64,000 nt of DNA from Collimonas sp. OK607 (lineage in GTDB: Bacteria; Pseudomonadota; Gammaproteobacteria; Burkholderiales; Burkholderiaceae_D), in contig NZ_FOKF01000008.1 in NCBI RefSeq assembly GCF_900111995.1, forward strand, positions 1-64,000. The letters are read 5' to 3'. Below are positions 50,532-60,718 of this stretch, one piece after another. The position numbers and the translations under genes are program-made. The notes under the pieces are model-generated. The model was not told where the DNA came from. It saw only the letters and a list, made by a program, of their open reading frames with translations, and searched no databases. The stretch's first letter is position 1. Every line of letters starts with the position of its first letter.

Positions 50532-51074
50532 ATGAAAATCCTCGGTATCGACCCCGGTCTGCGGACCACCGGTTTTGGCATCATCGACAAGCAGGGCAAC
50601 AAGCTCAGCTATGTCGCCTCGGGCACCATCAAGACGCCGGACGCGGATTTGCCGCAACGCCTGAAGGTGATTCTGGCCAGCGTCTCCGAAGTCATCCGCA
50701 CTTATACGCCAGATTGCTCGGCGATCGAAAAAGTCTTCGTCAACGTTAATCCGCAATCGACGCTGTTGCTCGGGCAAGCCCGTGGCGCGGCGATTTGTGC
50801 GTTAGTGAGCGCGGATTTGCCAGTCGCCGAATATACCGCTTTGCAGATCAAGCAAGCGGTCGCCGGCCATGGCAAGGCGCAAAAGCAGCAGGTGCAGGAT
50901 ATGGTGCAGCGGTTGCTGCAGTTACCCGGGCTGCCGGGCACCGACGCGGCCGATGCGTTGGCGGTAGCGATTTGCCATGCGCACAGCGGCGACACGCTGG
51001 CACATCTGAGTGCGCTGGCGCCGGATTTGGCCAAGAAGGGTTTGCGGGTACGTGGCGGCCGGCTGATAGGATAG
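50532..51074 (+). CDS. ruvC: Crossover junction endodeoxyribonuclease RuvC
   Basis: A 180-residue Holliday junction resolvase. The acidic catalytic residues are in [16 protein letters not shown] (Asp7), SAIEKVFVN (Glu) and [14 protein letters not shown] (two Asp). The length fits the family. It normally lies ahead of ruvA and ruvB, but here it is followed by a 503-base gap and then mraZ. Its start lies only 20 bases from repeat copy 5, so the promoter may be inside or before the repeat, or it may be co-transcribed with purH. Confidence 0.94.
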   Translation: MKILGIDPGLRTTGFGIIDKQGNKLSYVASGTIKTPDADLPQRLKVILASVSEVIRTYTPDCSAIEKVFVNVNPQSTLLLGQARGAAICALVSADLPVAEYTALQIKQAVAGHGKAQKQQVQDMVQRLLQLPGLPGTDAADALAVAICHAHSGDTLAHLSALAPDLAKKGLRVRGGRLIG

Positions 51075-51459
51075 ATATTGACGTACAGGCTGATTCGATG
51101 CCACTACTGCTCCCGATTTCGGTGCATTATTCAGGATGGTGTTCTATTGTTACAGTAAGAATTAATATTATTTAGTCATCTGCAGCAGGTTATTCCTCAC
51201 TATCAAGCCGCCTACTCCCTGCTTTATCTGTGATTTGTCTCATTTTGTCGATCCGAAGACTTTTCCAATTGTGAATCTTTGTTTCAATAAAGTCGTGACA
51301 AACACATGTGTATATCTAAGAGCTGACATTTACAACTGCTGCTAAGTCCTTCATTTATTTAGTAATTCAATGTAAGAACATTCTCCGCACATCTTTAGAT
51401 ACCGGCGCTAAGTCATTGACTTTACTCGGATATTTTGCAATTGCCTGTTGCTAAATGGC
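51075..51459. other. AT-rich gap between ruvC and the dcw promoter
   Basis: About 385 bases with no credible ORF, RNA gene or strong hairpin, and visibly more AT-rich than the surroundings. The octamer GCTAAGTC occurs twice (near 51341 and 51408). I see no remnant of ruvA or ruvB here. Confidence 0.5.
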
Positions 51460-51488
51460 TTGACCTAGAATAGTGCATCCTCTAAAGT
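51460..51488 (+). promoter_or_regulatory. Promoter of the dcw cluster (mraZ promoter)
   Basis: TTGACC (51460-51465) and TAAAGT (51483-51488) are separated by 17 bases. The -10 element runs into the first MraZ repeat at 51487, so MraZ binding would directly block this promoter. Confidence 0.6.
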
Positions 51489-51526
51489 GGGTGGAAGTGT
51501 GGAAAAGTGTTTTTTTGTGGGGCATT
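51487..51526 (+). promoter_or_regulatory. MraZ operator: four GTG repeats at 10-bp spacing
   Basis: GTGGGTGGAA, GTGTGGAAAA, GTGTTTTTTT and GTGGGGCATT follow one another with an exact 10-base period (51487, 51497, 51507, 51517). MraZ of E. coli and Mycoplasma is known to bind TGGG-type direct repeats of one helical turn upstream of mraZ. This matches an autoregulatory site. Confidence 0.8.
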
Positions 51527-51577
51527 TTGATGGCTTGCAAAGACAATTTTCCAAGGTCAAATTAAGGAGCGTGTGCG

Positions 51578-52006
51578 GTGTTTCAAGGTGCGTCAGCATT
51601 AAATCTCGATGCAAAAGGACGGATGGCAGTGCCGTCCAAGCATCGTGACGCGCTTACCGTTCAGTGCGAGGGGCGGTTGACGCTCACCAAGCACCCGCAT
51701 GGCTGCCTGCTGTTATTTCCACGTCCGACCTGGGAGAGCCATCGCGAACAAATCGCGGCATGGCCGATGTCGGCGCGCGCCTGGCAGCGCATTTTCCTTG
51801 GCAACGCCTCCGATGTCGAACTCGATTCCGCTGGCCGGATCCTGGTAGCGCCGGAGCTGCGCTCGGCGGTCGGCTTGACGCGCGAGGTCATGTTGCTGGG
51901 CATGGGAAGCCATTTCGAGATTTGGGATGCAGCCAAGCTGGCTGAGAGCGAGTCGCAAGCAGTTGCGGCTGGCATGCCCGAAGTGTTAAGTAATTTTTCG
52001 TTCTGA
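51578..52006 (+). CDS. mraZ: Transcriptional regulator MraZ
   Basis: A 142-residue protein with two AbrB-like half domains, [20 protein letters not shown] (DAKGR motif) near residue 10 and [20 protein letters not shown] (DSAGR motif) near residue 85. It forms a ring-shaped oligomer on the direct repeats upstream and represses the dcw cluster. The start is GTG with AAGGAG 7 bases ahead. It is the first gene of the division and cell-wall cluster; rsmH starts 10 bases after its stop. Confidence 0.94.
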   Translation: MFQGASALNLDAKGRMAVPSKHRDALTVQCEGRLTLTKHPHGCLLLFPRPTWESHREQIAAWPMSARAWQRIFLGNASDVELDSAGRILVAPELRSAVGLTREVMLLGMGSHFEIWDAAKLAESESQAVAAGMPEVLSNFSF

Positions 52007-52016
52007 CGGGCCGGCC

Positions 52017-53000
52017 ATGAGTGAACCAGTGGTGCCCGAGTTCCAGCACCGCACCGTGTTATTGGATGAGGCGGTCGATGCGTTGGCGATTCTCGGTACG
52101 CGCGCGGACGGGATTTACGTCGACGGTACTTTCGGTCGTGGCGGCCATAGCCGCAAGATTTTGCAGAGTCTTGGCCCGCGCGGTCGCTTGATCGCCTTCG
52201 ACAAGGATCCGCAAGCCATCGCTACCGCAAGCACGATCGCCGATCCGCGTTTCGAGATTGTGCACGACAGCTTCGCGACGATGGCGCAGGCGTTGCAGGA
52301 AAGAGGAATTCAACAAGTTGACGGCGTGCTGCTCGATCTGGGCATTTCGTCACCGCAGGTGGATGATGCCAGCCGGGGTTTCAGTTTTCGTGCTGACGGC
52401 CCGCTCGACATGCGCATGGACACGACGCGTGGTATGTCGGCAGCAGCATGGTTGGCAATAGCAGATGAACAAACAATCGGAAAGGTGGTACGTGATTATG
52501 GGGAAGAACGGTTTGCTGTTCAGATTGCAAAGGCGATTGTTGCTAGCCGGACAATCGAGCCCATCACTGGCACACGACAGCTTGCCAAGATCGTGGCAAA
52601 CGCCGTCAAGACCCGTGAGAAAGGTAAAGACCCGGCCACCCGTACCTTTCAGGCTATTCGGATTTTCATCAATCAAGAGCTTGAAGAACTCGAGATAGTA
52701 CTGGATCAGGCATTTCGGCAGATGGCCCAGCAAGGGAGATTAGTCGTGATCAGCTTTCATTCGCTGGAAGACCGAATCGTCAAGCAGTTCATGGCTTCCA
52801 AAGCCAGGCTGCCGCAGCCCGACCGTCGCCTGCCGATCCGTGCCGTCGATCTGCCGCAACCGGAATTGAAACTGGTGGCGCGGGTCAAGCCATCGGACGC
52901 TGAAGTCGCTGAAAATCCACGCGCACGTTCTGCCATCATGCGGGTCGGCGAGCGTCTGGCCGCTGCCGGAACCTCTGCTACCGCCGGAGGCCAGGCATGA
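52017..53000 (+). CDS. rsmH: 16S rRNA (cytosine-1402-N4)-methyltransferase
   Basis: A 327-residue SAM methyltransferase (MraW) that methylates C1402 in the ribosomal P site. [29 protein letters not shown] (SAM site), [28 protein letters not shown] and [16 protein letters not shown] are the conserved blocks. The stop overlaps ftsL as ATGA. Confidence 0.96.
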   Translation: MSEPVVPEFQHRTVLLDEAVDALAILGTRADGIYVDGTFGRGGHSRKILQSLGPRGRLIAFDKDPQAIATASTIADPRFEIVHDSFATMAQALQERGIQQVDGVLLDLGISSPQVDDASRGFSFRADGPLDMRMDTTRGMSAAAWLAIADEQTIGKVVRDYGEERFAVQIAKAIVASRTIEPITGTRQLAKIVANAVKTREKGKDPATRTFQAIRIFINQELEELEIVLDQAFRQMAQQGRLVVISFHSLEDRIVKQFMASKARLPQPDRRLPIRAVDLPQPELKLVARVKPSDAEVAENPRARSAIMRVGERLAAAGTSATAGGQA

Positions 53001-53269
53001 GCGGGCGCCTCAATTTCGTCCTGGCTGTGGCCTTGGTGCTATGCGCACTGGCGCTGGTCAATTCACAATATCAGGCGCGTCAGTTATTCATCGAACTGGA
53101 ACGGACCGCCAGCCAGTCACGCCAGCTGGATATCGAATGGGCGCAATTACAGCTCGATCAATCGACCCTGGGCAAAAACGCCCGGATTGAAGCCAGCGCT
53201 ACGCGTGACTTGAACATGGTGCCGCTGACCGCCGCCCGCACCCAATATCTGACGGTGGGGGAAAAATGA
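52997..53269 (+). CDS. ftsL: Cell division protein FtsL
   Basis: A 90-residue bitopic membrane protein: a very short cytoplasmic end, one helix ([18 protein letters not shown], about residues 5-22), then a periplasmic coiled coil ([20 protein letters not shown]). It joins FtsB and FtsQ at the septum and helps activate FtsWI. Sequence conservation is low, but size, topology and place between rsmH and ftsI are decisive. Confidence 0.92.
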   Translation: MSGRLNFVLAVALVLCALALVNSQYQARQLFIELERTASQSRQLDIEWAQLQLDQSTLGKNARIEASATRDLNMVPLTAARTQYLTVGEK

Positions 53270-55047
53270 CGCGTAATCCCCCGCGCAGCTCACACACAGG
53301 ACGGATTGCCGCCGGCAAAGGAGTGCCGTTTTCCGCCAGTCCGATGCTGAAAGTCAAGCTGCCGGTATGGCGCTCGCGGGTGGTGCTGTTCGCCATGTTC
53401 GCGGCCTTCCTGGCGCTGATCGTGCGGGCGCTGTGGCTGCAAGGGATTTCCACCGATTTTCTGCAAAAACAGGGCGCTTCGCGCTATGCGCGTACCCTGG
53501 AGTTGCCGGCCACACGCGGCAAGATTACCGATCGCAACGGCCAGGTGCTAGCGTCGTCGGTGCCGGTCAAGGCAATCTGGGCGATTCCTGACGACGTGCA
53601 GGCTGCGCCGCCAGAGAAGCTGCAAGCCTTGGCAAAACTGCTCGACATGAGCTACGCCGAATTGAGCAAGAAGCTCGACTCCGACCGCAATTTCGTCTAT
53701 CTCAAGCGCCAGGTCGAACAAGACATTTCCGACAAGATCCTCAAGCTCGACATCGACGGTATCCAAACTCGCAAGGAGTACAAGCGTTTCTACCCGGAAG
53801 GCGAGGTGGCGGCACACGTGGTCGGGTTCACCAATGTGGAAGATGCCGGCCAGGACGGCATGGAACTGTCGCAGCAGAAAACCCTGGCAGGTACCACTGG
53901 CAGCCGCCGCGTAATCAAGGATCGGCTCGGGCGCATTGTCGAGGATATCGAGGCGGTCAAGGAGCCGCATGACGGCAAGGATCTGGTGTTGTCGATCGAC
54001 AGCAAGATCCAGTACATCGCTTTCACCCAGTTGAAGGAAGCGGTGGAACGGACCAAGGCCAAGGCCGGCGGTATTGTCGTGGTTGATGCGCGGACCGGTG
54101 AAGTACTGGCTTTGGCAAATCTGCCCAGCTATAACCCGAACGACCGCTCGGTGCTGACCGGCGCCCAGCTGCGTAATCGGGTGATGACCGATACCTTCGA
54201 GCCTGGCTCGACCTTGAAACCGTTCACCGTTGCGCTCGCGCTCGACACTAATCGGGTCCAGGCGACTACGACTTTCCAGGTGCCGGACAAGATGACCATC
54301 GGCACTGCGACGGTGGGCGATTCCCATCCGCATCCGGTGTGGACCATGAGTGTCGCTCAGATTATCCAGAAATCGTCGAATATCGGCACCGCCAAGATAG
54401 CGTTGCAGATGCCGGCTGAAGAAATGTGGGAGATGTTTACTACTGTCGGCCTTGGGCAACAGCCGAAATTCGGCTTCCCTGGCGCGGTTGCCGGTCGCGT
54501 GCGTCCTTTCAAGTCATGGCGGCCGATCGAGCAGGCGACCATGAGCTACGGCCATGGTATCTCGGTATCTCTGATCCAGATGGCGCATGCCTACACAATT
54601 TTTGCGCGCAACGGCGACCTGATCCCGCTGTCGTTCCAGAAGGTCACCGAACCACCGGTCGGCCAGCGCGTGGTTTCGGAAAAGACAGCGCTGACCATGC
54701 GCGCCATGCTGGAGCGCGTCACTGCGCCCGGCGGCACGGCGCCGAAAGCTCAAGTCCCTGGCTATCGGGTGGGCGGAAAAACCGGTACCGCCTATAAGAT
54801 TGAAGGCGGTAAGTATGTTAAAAAATACATTGCCGATTTCGTCGGCTTCGCACCGGCTTCCGATCCGCGCCTGATTATCGCAGTCATGGTTGACGAACCA
54901 TCTGTCGGTTCGCACTACGGCGGCGACGTCGCCGCACCGGTATTTGCGACAGTTGCAGCGAACGCCTTGCGGGCCCTGAACGTGCCGCCGGATTCCAGCG
55001 TCACCGACATCATCATCCCGACCGACGGTCCGCAGGAGGGTTTGTGA
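53266..55047 (+). CDS. ftsI: Peptidoglycan D,D-transpeptidase FtsI (PBP3)
   Basis: A 593-residue class B penicillin-binding protein of the septum. A cytoplasmic N terminus of about 35 residues is followed by a membrane helix (VVLFAMFAAFLALIVRALWL). A pedestal domain comes next (ATRGKITDRNGQVLASSVPV), then the transpeptidase domain with EPGSTLKPFTVAL (active Ser in SxxK), KSSNIGTAKIAL (SxN) and VGGKTGTAYKI (KTG). It crosslinks septal peptidoglycan with FtsW. It overlaps ftsL by four bases and murE by one. Confidence 0.96.
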   Translation: MTRNPPRSSHTGRIAAGKGVPFSASPMLKVKLPVWRSRVVLFAMFAAFLALIVRALWLQGISTDFLQKQGASRYARTLELPATRGKITDRNGQVLASSVPVKAIWAIPDDVQAAPPEKLQALAKLLDMSYAELSKKLDSDRNFVYLKRQVEQDISDKILKLDIDGIQTRKEYKRFYPEGEVAAHVVGFTNVEDAGQDGMELSQQKTLAGTTGSRRVIKDRLGRIVEDIEAVKEPHDGKDLVLSIDSKIQYIAFTQLKEAVERTKAKAGGIVVVDARTGEVLALANLPSYNPNDRSVLTGAQLRNRVMTDTFEPGSTLKPFTVALALDTNRVQATTTFQVPDKMTIGTATVGDSHPHPVWTMSVAQIIQKSSNIGTAKIALQMPAEEMWEMFTTVGLGQQPKFGFPGAVAGRVRPFKSWRPIEQATMSYGHGISVSLIQMAHAYTIFARNGDLIPLSFQKVTEPPVGQRVVSEKTALTMRAMLERVTAPGGTAPKAQVPGYRVGGKTGTAYKIEGGKYVKKYIADFVGFAPASDPRLIIAVMVDEPSVGSHYGGDVAAPVFATVAANALRALNVPPDSSVTDIIIPTDGPQEGL

Positions 55048-56585
55048 TGAAATCCACGGCAAAGCAATTGCAAGACATCCAGCATTGGCTGAGCGGCGCT
55101 GCCCCGGCTGGCGCTGAACTGGTGTCGGACTCGCGCAAGGTAAAGTCGGGCGACGTATTTTTTGCCTATCCCGGCGATGCTGCGGACGGCCGCGCCTACA
55201 TTGCACAGGCACTGAAAAACGGTGCATCCGCTGTGTTGTACGAGAGTGAAAAATATACCTGGAATGCCGCATGGGACGGGAGTATCGCCCATCGCGCGGT
55301 GAGCGGCCTCAAGCAGCTGAGCGGCCAGATCGCCCGTAATTATTACGGGCAAGCCGACAAGGACATGCTGGTTGTTGCCGTCACCGGCACCAATGGCAAG
55401 ACATCGTGCACCCAATGGCTTGGTCATGCGCTGTCGCACCTGGGCCAGACTACCGGTGTTATCGGGACCTTGGGCACAGGAATATATAACCACGGCCAGC
55501 GCGGTGAGTTCGAAGAAACCGGCAATACCACGCCAGATGCACTGTTGTTACAGCATGCGCTGAGCGAGATGCGCCAACAAGGCGTAGCAGCACTGGCGAT
55601 TGAAGCATCTTCGATCGGACTGGAACAAGGGCGCATGAGCGGCATGCATGTCGACATCGCCCTGTTCACCAATTTCACCCGCGATCATCTGGATTACCAC
55701 GGTGACGAACAGCATTACGAAGCAGCAAAACGCATATTGTTTGATTGGCCGGGATTGCAGCAAGCCGTGATCAATCTCGACGATGCGATGGGCTTGCGTC
55801 TGGTGAGTCATTTGGCGCAAAAACAACCAGCCGTTCCGGTGATTGGCTATACCTGCGACACGCTGGAAGCTCCGGCCGGTGTTGCGGTGCTGCGCGCCTC
55901 GGCGATTCGCACCAACGCCAATGGCACCGCATTCCACCTAGATTCACCGTTCGGCTCGGCGCACGTCAAGACGCAACTGGTCGGGCAATTCAATGTCAGC
56001 AATGCGCTAGGCATTCTGGGTGTGTTGCTGGCGAAAGGTATTGTCTGGGATGCCGCGTTGCATGCGATTGAACTGTTGGTTGCCGTGCCGGGTCGAATGC
56101 AGCAGTTCGGCGGCCATGATGCGCCGCTGATAGTTATCGATTATGCACACACCCCTGATGCGCTGGAAAAAACCTTGAATACCCTGCGGCAAGTTACGCA
56201 GCAACGCAACGGCGAATTGTGGTGCGTATTCGGTTGCGGCGGCGATCGCGATCCTGGCAAGCGGCCGCAGATGGGCGCCATTGCAGAACTTGCAGACCAC
56301 GTCATCGTTACCAGCGACAATCCCCGCAACGAGGAACCGGGCGTCATCATCAGCCAGATCCTGGCCGGGATGAAAGCACCGCAGTCGGCGCAGGCGCTGG
56401 AAGATCGCGCAGCCGCCATTTTGTGGGCCGTGCGGCATGCGGGCAAGGCCGATGTGGTCTTGCTGGCAGGTAAAGGCCATGAAACATATCAAGAAATAAA
56501 GGGAAAGAAATTGCCGTTTTTAGATGCCGACCATACCGCGCTGGCGCTCGCAGCACGGGCCACGATGAAAGGCGGTCACGCATGA
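55047..56585 (+). CDS. murE: UDP-MurNAc-L-Ala-D-Glu:meso-diaminopimelate ligase
   Basis: A 512-residue cytoplasmic ATP-dependent ligase that adds meso-DAP to the peptidoglycan precursor. VTGTNGKTSCTQWLGHAL (ATP loop), NTTPDALLLQHALSEM, ALEASSIGLEQGR-like text (AIEASSIGLEQGRMSG), FTNFTRDHLDYHG (with the carbamylated Lys region after it) and SDNPRNEEP are seen. The DNPR motif indicates meso-DAP rather than lysine. The ATG at 55047 shares a base with the ftsI stop and has AGGAGGG ahead; a GTG one codon earlier is less likely. Confidence 0.96.
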   Translation: MKSTAKQLQDIQHWLSGAAPAGAELVSDSRKVKSGDVFFAYPGDAADGRAYIAQALKNGASAVLYESEKYTWNAAWDGSIAHRAVSGLKQLSGQIARNYYGQADKDMLVVAVTGTNGKTSCTQWLGHALSHLGQTTGVIGTLGTGIYNHGQRGEFEETGNTTPDALLLQHALSEMRQQGVAALAIEASSIGLEQGRMSGMHVDIALFTNFTRDHLDYHGDEQHYEAAKRILFDWPGLQQAVINLDDAMGLRLVSHLAQKQPAVPVIGYTCDTLEAPAGVAVLRASAIRTNANGTAFHLDSPFGSAHVKTQLVGQFNVSNALGILGVLLAKGIVWDAALHAIELLVAVPGRMQQFGGHDAPLIVIDYAHTPDALEKTLNTLRQVTQQRNGELWCVFGCGGDRDPGKRPQMGAIAELADHVIVTSDNPRNEEPGVIISQILAGMKAPQSAQALEDRAAAILWAVRHAGKADVVLLAGKGHETYQEIKGKKLPFLDADHTALALAARATMKGGHA

Positions 56586-57985
56586 ACACCTCATTGCAGC
56601 AATTGCAATCATGGCTGGGATTGCCTGTGACCGGCGGCGGCCCGGTCGTGGTGAATGGCTTGTCCACGGATAGCCGTGCGGTGACGCCAGGTTCGTTGTT
56701 TGTCGCATTGCGTGGCGAGCGTTTCGACGCTCACGATTTCCTCGATCAGGTAGTTGCCCAAGGCGCGGCGGCAGTGGTGGTGGAACGCGCACCAGCGACG
56801 CTGACTGTACCGGCATTGCTGGTGGACGACACCCGGATTGCACTTGGCACGATAGGGCAACGCTGGCGGCAGCAATTTACGCTGCCGTTGATTGCCGTCA
56901 CCGGCAGCAATGGCAAGACCACAGTAAAAGAAATGATTGCCGCGATCCTGGTCGCGGCTTTTGGTATTGATAAATCGCTGGCGACGCGCGGCAATTTCAA
57001 TAACGAGATTGGCGTTCCACTGACATTGTTGCGGCTTGAGGCTAGCCATCAGGCCGCCGTAATTGAGCTGGGCATGAACCATCCCGGTGAAATTGCGTTG
57101 CTGACGGCGCTTGCCGAACCGACCGTGGCGCTGGTTAACAATGCGCAGCGCGAGCATCAGGAATTCATGGCGAGCGTAGCGGCGGTTGCCGAAGAAAACG
57201 GCAGTGTGATCCGCGGCTTGCCGGCCAACGGAATTGCCGTGTTCCCGGCCGATGATCCGTATACAGAGTTATGGCGTGGTTATGCCGCCGACAAGGCTGG
57301 CAGCATCAGCTTCGGCCTCACGGCTGATGCTGATGTCAGCGCCAGTTACACCAAGGCGGCGAATGGTTTCGGCAGCGATTTGACGGTGTCCGCCAAGACC
57401 GCAGGGAGCCCGCAAAAATTTGCAGTGCAACTGTCCGCCGCCGGCGAACACAACGTGCGCAACGCGCTCGCGGCCATCGCTTGCGCCCTGGCGATCGGTG
57501 TCGACATCGCCGCGATCAAGCGCGGCCTGGAATCGTTCGCACCGGTCAGCGGCCGTCTGCAGCGCAAATTGGCGCAAGCTGCCGGTTGCGTCGGCGCACT
57601 GGTGATCGACGATACCTACAACGCCAATCCGGATTCGATGCGGGCCGCAATCGATGTGCTGGCGCAAACCGCCGAGCCGCGCTTGCTGGTGCTGGGCGAT
57701 ATGGGCGAAGTCGGCAACGAAGGTCGCGAATTCCATCAGGAGATCGGCGCCTACGCCAAGCAATGCGGCATCACCCGCTTATTCACGCTGGGTGAGATGG
57801 CGGCCGATGCCAGCGCCGCCTTCGGTCCGCAAGCACAACATTTCAACGACATCGCAGCGTTGCTAGCCGCGCTCGATGCCACCATGACACCGGACACCAC
57901 GGTGCTGATCAAAGGGTCGCGTTTCATGAAAATGGAACGCGCGGTTCAGCATCTGGTCGGTACAAGTTCTGAAGGGGTTCACTAA
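56582..57985 (+). CDS. murF: UDP-MurNAc-tripeptide:D-alanyl-D-alanine ligase
   Basis: A 467-residue cytoplasmic ligase that attaches D-Ala-D-Ala. [18 protein letters not shown] (ATP loop), [55 protein letters not shown] and [10 protein letters not shown] are the MurF blocks. It overlaps murE by four bases and ends one base before mraY. Confidence 0.96.
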   Translation: MNTSLQQLQSWLGLPVTGGGPVVVNGLSTDSRAVTPGSLFVALRGERFDAHDFLDQVVAQGAAAVVVERAPATLTVPALLVDDTRIALGTIGQRWRQQFTLPLIAVTGSNGKTTVKEMIAAILVAAFGIDKSLATRGNFNNEIGVPLTLLRLEASHQAAVIELGMNHPGEIALLTALAEPTVALVNNAQREHQEFMASVAAVAEENGSVIRGLPANGIAVFPADDPYTELWRGYAADKAGSISFGLTADADVSASYTKAANGFGSDLTVSAKTAGSPQKFAVQLSAAGEHNVRNALAAIACALAIGVDIAAIKRGLESFAPVSGRLQRKLAQAAGCVGALVIDDTYNANPDSMRAAIDVLAQTAEPRLLVLGDMGEVGNEGREFHQEIGAYAKQCGITRLFTLGEMAADASAAFGPQAQHFNDIAALLAALDATMTPDTTVLIKGSRFMKMERAVQHLVGTSSEGVH

Positions 57986-57986
57986 C

Positions 57987-59156
57987 ATGCTGCTATGGCT
58001 GGCACAAAATTTTCAGCAGGATTTCAGTTTCCTGCGCGTCTTCAACTTCATCACCTTCCGCGCGGTGTTCGCGACGTTGACGGCGTTGATGATCGGCTTG
58101 ATCGCGGGGCCTGGCGTGATCCGCATGCTGGCGCGCCTGAAAGTTGGGCAAGCGGTGCGTACCGACGGCCCGCAAACGCACTTGATTAAATCCGGCACGC
58201 CGACCATGGGTGGCGTGCTGATCCTGATTGCAATCGGTATTTCGACTTTGCTGTGGAGCGACCTGAGTAACCGTTTCGTCTGGATCGTACTGGTGGTCAC
58301 GCTGGGTTTCGGCACCATCGGCTGGGTCGACGATTACCGCAAGGTGGTCTACAAGGATCCGAACGGCATGCGTTCGCGCGAGAAGTATTTCTGGCAATCC
58401 GTGATTGGCGTGGTGGCGGCGATTTACCTGGCGTTCTCGGTATCGGCGCCGAACAATACCCAGGTTTGGGACTTGTTCGTGGCCTGGGTCGAATCCGGTT
58501 TCAGCCTGGATCTGCCGCCGAAAGCCGACCTGATCGTACCGTTTTTCAAGACCGTCAGTTATCCGCTGGGCGTCTGGGGGTTCATGGCGTTGACCTATTT
58601 CGTCATCGTTGGCACCAGCAACGCCGTCAACCTGACCGATGGCCTGGATGGCTTGGCGATCATGCCTACCGTGATGGTAGGTGCTGCGCTCGGACTATTC
58701 GCTTATTTGACCGGTAACGTGACTTTCGCCAGGTACTTGCTGATACCGCATATTCCCGGGGCCGGCGAACTGTTGATTTTCTGCGGCGCGATGGCTGGCG
58801 CCGGACTCGCCTTCCTTTGGTACAACGCTTACCCGGCTCAGGTATTCATGGGCGACGTTGGCGCGCTGGCTTTGGGCGGTGCCCTGGGCACCGTGGCGGT
58901 GATCGTGCGCCAGGAAATCGTGCTGTTCATTATGGGTGGTATTTTCGTGGTCGAAACTTTATCGGTCATGTTGCAGGTAATCTACTTCAAGTACACGAAG
59001 AAGCGTTTCGGCGTTGGCCGCCGCGTCTTGCTGATGGCGCCTTTGCACCATCACTATGAACAAAAAGGCTGGAAAGAAACCCAGGTCGTGGTGCGTTTCT
59101 GGATCATCTCGATGATGCTGGTGTTGTTTGGGCTTTCAACTCTGAAGCTTAGGTAG
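57987..59156 (+). CDS. mraY: Phospho-N-acetylmuramoyl-pentapeptide transferase
   Basis: A 389-residue integral membrane enzyme with about ten helices that transfers phospho-MurNAc-pentapeptide to undecaprenyl phosphate, making lipid [35 protein letters not shown] (DD motif), [14 protein letters not shown] and [15 protein letters not shown] (HHH motif) are intact. It shows the slightly long form (389 against 360 in E. coli) common in Burkholderiales. Confidence 0.97.
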   Translation: MLLWLAQNFQQDFSFLRVFNFITFRAVFATLTALMIGLIAGPGVIRMLARLKVGQAVRTDGPQTHLIKSGTPTMGGVLILIAIGISTLLWSDLSNRFVWIVLVVTLGFGTIGWVDDYRKVVYKDPNGMRSREKYFWQSVIGVVAAIYLAFSVSAPNNTQVWDLFVAWVESGFSLDLPPKADLIVPFFKTVSYPLGVWGFMALTYFVIVGTSNAVNLTDGLDGLAIMPTVMVGAALGLFAYLTGNVTFARYLLIPHIPGAGELLIFCGAMAGAGLAFLWYNAYPAQVFMGDVGALALGGALGTVAVIVRQEIVLFIMGGIFVVETLSVMLQVIYFKYTKKRFGVGRRVLLMAPLHHHYEQKGWKETQVVVRFWIISMMLVLFGLSTLKLR

Positions 59157-59191
59157 TGCTCAGGTAGTGATACTGTAGAAAGTAAGCGTCA

Positions 59192-60718
59192 ATGAACTAT
59201 ACGGGTAAACATGTTCTGGTATTAGGGCTCGGAGAATCGGGCCTGGCATCCGCATTGTGGCTGGCACATTGCGGTGCGACAGTGCGCGTGGCCGACACGC
59301 GCAGTGCACCGGAACGCCTGCCGCTGTTGCAACAGGCAATCCCGGCAGTGGAATTCATCGCCTCTGGCGAGGACGGCAGCTTCGCTATCAGTCTGCTGGA
59401 CGGCATCGACTTTGTTGTGACCAGCCCGGGGCTGGCGCCGAACCGTGAGCTGAAAGATATTCAGTCTGCGGCGACCGACCGTGATATTCCGGTGTGGGGC
59501 GAAATCGAAGTGTTTGCGCAAGCCCTGGCGGCATTGCGCGAGAGTCACGCCTATACACCGAAAGTGATTGCCATCACCGGCACCAATGGCAAAACCACCG
59601 TCACTAGCCTCACCGGTTTGCTGTGCGAACGCGCCGGCTTGACGGTGCAAGTGGCGGGCAACATCAGCCCGGCTGCACTGGACGTGTTGCGTAGCGCATT
59701 GGAGAAAGATGCTTTGCCGCAGGTCTGGGTGCTGGAACTGTCCAGTTTCCAATTGCATGCAACCTGCAATCTGCATGCAGATGCCGCGACCATCTTGAAT
59801 ATCACCCAGGATCACCTGGACTGGCACGGCGACATGGAATCCTATGCGGCCGACAAGGCGCGCATTTTCAGTGCCAATACCGTACGGGTGTTAAATCGCG
59901 ACGATCCTCTGACGATGCAATTCAAGACTGGCAACAGTATCAGTTTTGGTTTTGACGAGCCGGTTGAAGGCGATTGTTTTGGTTTGGTCAGCGATAACGG
60001 CATGCAATGGCTGTCGGTAGCTGTGCCAGGCGACGAAGAAGAACGAGTAGAGAAACGGCGAAGCAAGAAAGAACAACTTGCCTTGCTGCCGGTTTCGGTC
60101 AAGCGCTTGATGCCGGCTGACGCCTTGCGGATTCGCGGCCGTCACAATGCGGCCAACGCCCTGGCGGCATTGGCATTGTGCCGTGCGATCGACTTACCAT
60201 TTGCGCCGTTGCTGCATGGTTTGCGCGAGTATCACGGCGAGCCGCATCGGGTCGAACTGGTGACAACGATTGGCGGCGTCGAATATTACGACGACAGCAA
60301 AGGCACCAATGTCGGCGCTACGGTAGCGGCCTTGAACGGATTGGGACGCGGTTCCGATGGCGACGGTAATGCCAGCCGGTTGTTGCTGATCGCCGGCGGC
60401 GACGGCAAAGGACAGGATTTCACCCCGCTGGCGGCGCCGCTGGCTGCCTATGGCCGCGCGCTGCTGTTGATTGGCCGCGACGCACCTGCAATTCGCGCCG
60501 CGGTGGAAAGCCATGCGGCAGGTCTCGACATCATTGCCTGCACCACGCTGGAAGAGGCCGTAACGCGCGCCGCCGAGCTGGCGCATCCCGGCGATGCCGT
60601 GTTGCTGTCGCCGGCGTGCGCCAGTCTCGACATGTTCCGCAATTACGCCCATCGTGCGCAGGTATTCGTCGATGCGGTACGTGAACTGGCTCTGTCGCGC
60701 GGTGAGGTCGGTCTATGA
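59192..60718 (+). CDS. murD: UDP-MurNAc-L-alanine:D-glutamate ligase
   Basis: A 508-residue cytoplasmic ligase that adds D-Glu. [20 protein letters not shown] (N-terminal Rossmann), [20 protein letters not shown] (ATP loop), [32 protein letters not shown] and [17 protein letters not shown] are seen. It is longer than E. coli MurD (438), because of an insert of charged residues ([19 protein letters not shown], about residues 288-306) and extra C-terminal loops. Overlaps ftsW by four bases. Confidence 0.96.
   Translation: MNYTGKHVLVLGLGESGLASALWLAHCGATVRVADTRSAPERLPLLQQAIPAVEFIASGEDGSFAISLLDGIDFVVTSPGLAPNRELKDIQSAATDRDIPVWGEIEVFAQALAALRESHAYTPKVIAITGTNGKTTVTSLTGLLCERAGLTVQVAGNISPAALDVLRSALEKDALPQVWVLELSSFQLHATCNLHADAATILNITQDHLDWHGDMESYAADKARIFSANTVRVLNRDDPLTMQFKTGNSISFGFDEPVEGDCFGLVSDNGMQWLSVAVPGDEEERVEKRRSKKEQLALLPVSVKRLMPADALRIRGRHNAANALAALALCRAIDLPFAPLLHGLREYHGEPHRVELVTTIGGVEYYDDSKGTNVGATVAALNGLGRGSDGDGNASRLLLIAGGDGKGQDFTPLAAPLAAYGRALLLIGRDAPAIRAAVESHAAGLDIIACTTLEEAVTRAAELAHPGDAVLLSPACASLDMFRNYAHRAQVFVDAVRELALSRGEVGL

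Noticed and set aside
51075-51577. Decayed ruvA or ruvB in the gap before mraZ.
   Set aside because: None of the reading frames shows any recognisable RuvA or RuvB segment.
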